Of a DNA stretch of 6,722 bases, positions 6,628 to 6,722 are shown one piece after another. Both the position numbers and the translations under genes were made by a program. A model generated the notes under the pieces. That model ran no database searches. It worked only from the letters and a program-made list of their open reading frames with translations, and was not told where the DNA came from. Within the stretch, counting starts at the first letter, position 1. Every line of letters starts with the position of its first letter. The stretch is taken from contig JAGHDS010000098.1 in NCBI GenBank assembly GCA_021159845.1, positions 1 to 6,722 of the forward strand, in the 5' to 3' direction. The stretch comes from Anaerolineae bacterium (GTDB lineage: Bacteria > Chloroflexota > Anaerolineae > DUEN01).

Positions 6628-6722
6628 GTACGATCCTTTTGCCTGAGAGTTTCACCGGCTCCCCCCGGCTCAGAGCCAGCTATGCCCCTTCGGCGGCCCC
6701 TTTTAGAGGCCCTCTCTCGTAC
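6628..6722 (-). other. Glycine aptamer 1 (5' aptamer)
   Basis: P1 is GUACGA (6717-6722) with UCGUAC (6628-6633), and may extend beyond the window. Inside are a GAGAG/CUCUC helix, the GCCGCCGAAGGGGCA core (on the - strand near 6681-6695), and a variable hairpin with a 7-bp stem, CUGGCUC/GAGCCGG, near 6663-6679. CUCUCAGGCAAAAGGA closes the aptamer on the 3' side. Confidence 0.9.

Larger units (their letters stand above)
6533..6722 (-). promoter_or_regulatory. Tandem glycine riboswitch (gcvT leader), two aptamers
   Basis: Two copies of the glycine aptamer core lie in series on the - strand, upstream of gcvT. Each has a GAGAG arm, a GCCGAAGGGGCA-type internal loop (in the second copy CACCGAAGGGGCAA) and a returning CUCUCAGGY arm. 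These are the conserved elements of the known gcvT riboswitch family, followed here by a terminator and a glycine cleavage operon. The linker between aptamers is short (CGGGACAGCA, 6618-6627). The window ends at or within the 5' edge of P1 of aptamer 1, so the promoter and any leader segment forming the P0/kink-turn with the linker are not visible. Expected behaviour from the family and the overlap with the terminator is cooperative or additive glycine sensing that turns the operon on. Confidence 0.95.

Noticed and set aside
6461..6655. In-frame N-terminal extension of gcvT (65 extra residues starting at 6655).
   Set aside because: The extension is encoded by the glycine riboswitch and its terminator, including the U-tract. 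The ATG at 6460 has a strong ribosome binding site and gives the family-length protein.
1..6722. CRISPR array, tRNA, rRNA, insertion sequence or phage-like genes.
   Set aside because: No regularly spaced repeats, transposase motifs, cloverleaf structures or rRNA-like stretches were seen. The intergenic spaces outside the riboswitch leader are all under 100 bases.

Overview
The window holds one partial gene on the + strand and, convergent with it on the - strand, a complete glycine cleavage operon with its riboswitch leader. Base composition is moderately GC-rich. Two features suggest a Chloroflexota-like bacterium: a polytopic GT39-like membrane protein with duplicated C-terminal beta domains, and the T-H-PA-PB gene order with a split P-protein. 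This placement is inference from protein style, since no phylogenetic marker is present.

Layout. Positions 1-1919 (+) carry the C-terminal part of a multi-pass membrane glycosyltransferase-like protein. Its N-terminus lies outside the window, and it ends in two copies of a roughly 130-residue beta-rich domain. Positions 1916-1950 form a perfect 10-bp stem-loop between the convergent gene ends. Reading leftwards on the - strand from 6722 there are: a tandem (two-aptamer) glycine riboswitch (6533-6722), an intrinsic terminator as its expression platform (6490-6536), gcvT (6460-5351), gcvH (5251-4856), gcvPA (4787-3426) and gcvPB (3429-1978). The last two overlap by ATGA.

How it works together. 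The riboswitch senses glycine. The 3' strand of the second aptamer's P1 helix overlaps the base of the terminator stem, so glycine binding should favour readthrough into gcvT-gcvH-gcvPA-gcvPB. GcvPA/GcvPB (P-protein) decarboxylate glycine and pass the aminomethyl group to lipoyl-GcvH. GcvT then transfers the one-carbon unit to tetrahydrofolate and releases ammonia. The fourth component, dihydrolipoamide dehydrogenase (L-protein), is not in the window and must be encoded elsewhere.

I found no undescribed system here. The operon and riboswitch are well-known classes. The points most worth a second look are the readable switch mechanism, the exact 140-residue-offset duplication in the membrane protein, and two unexplained stem-loops (1916-1950 and 5314-5343).
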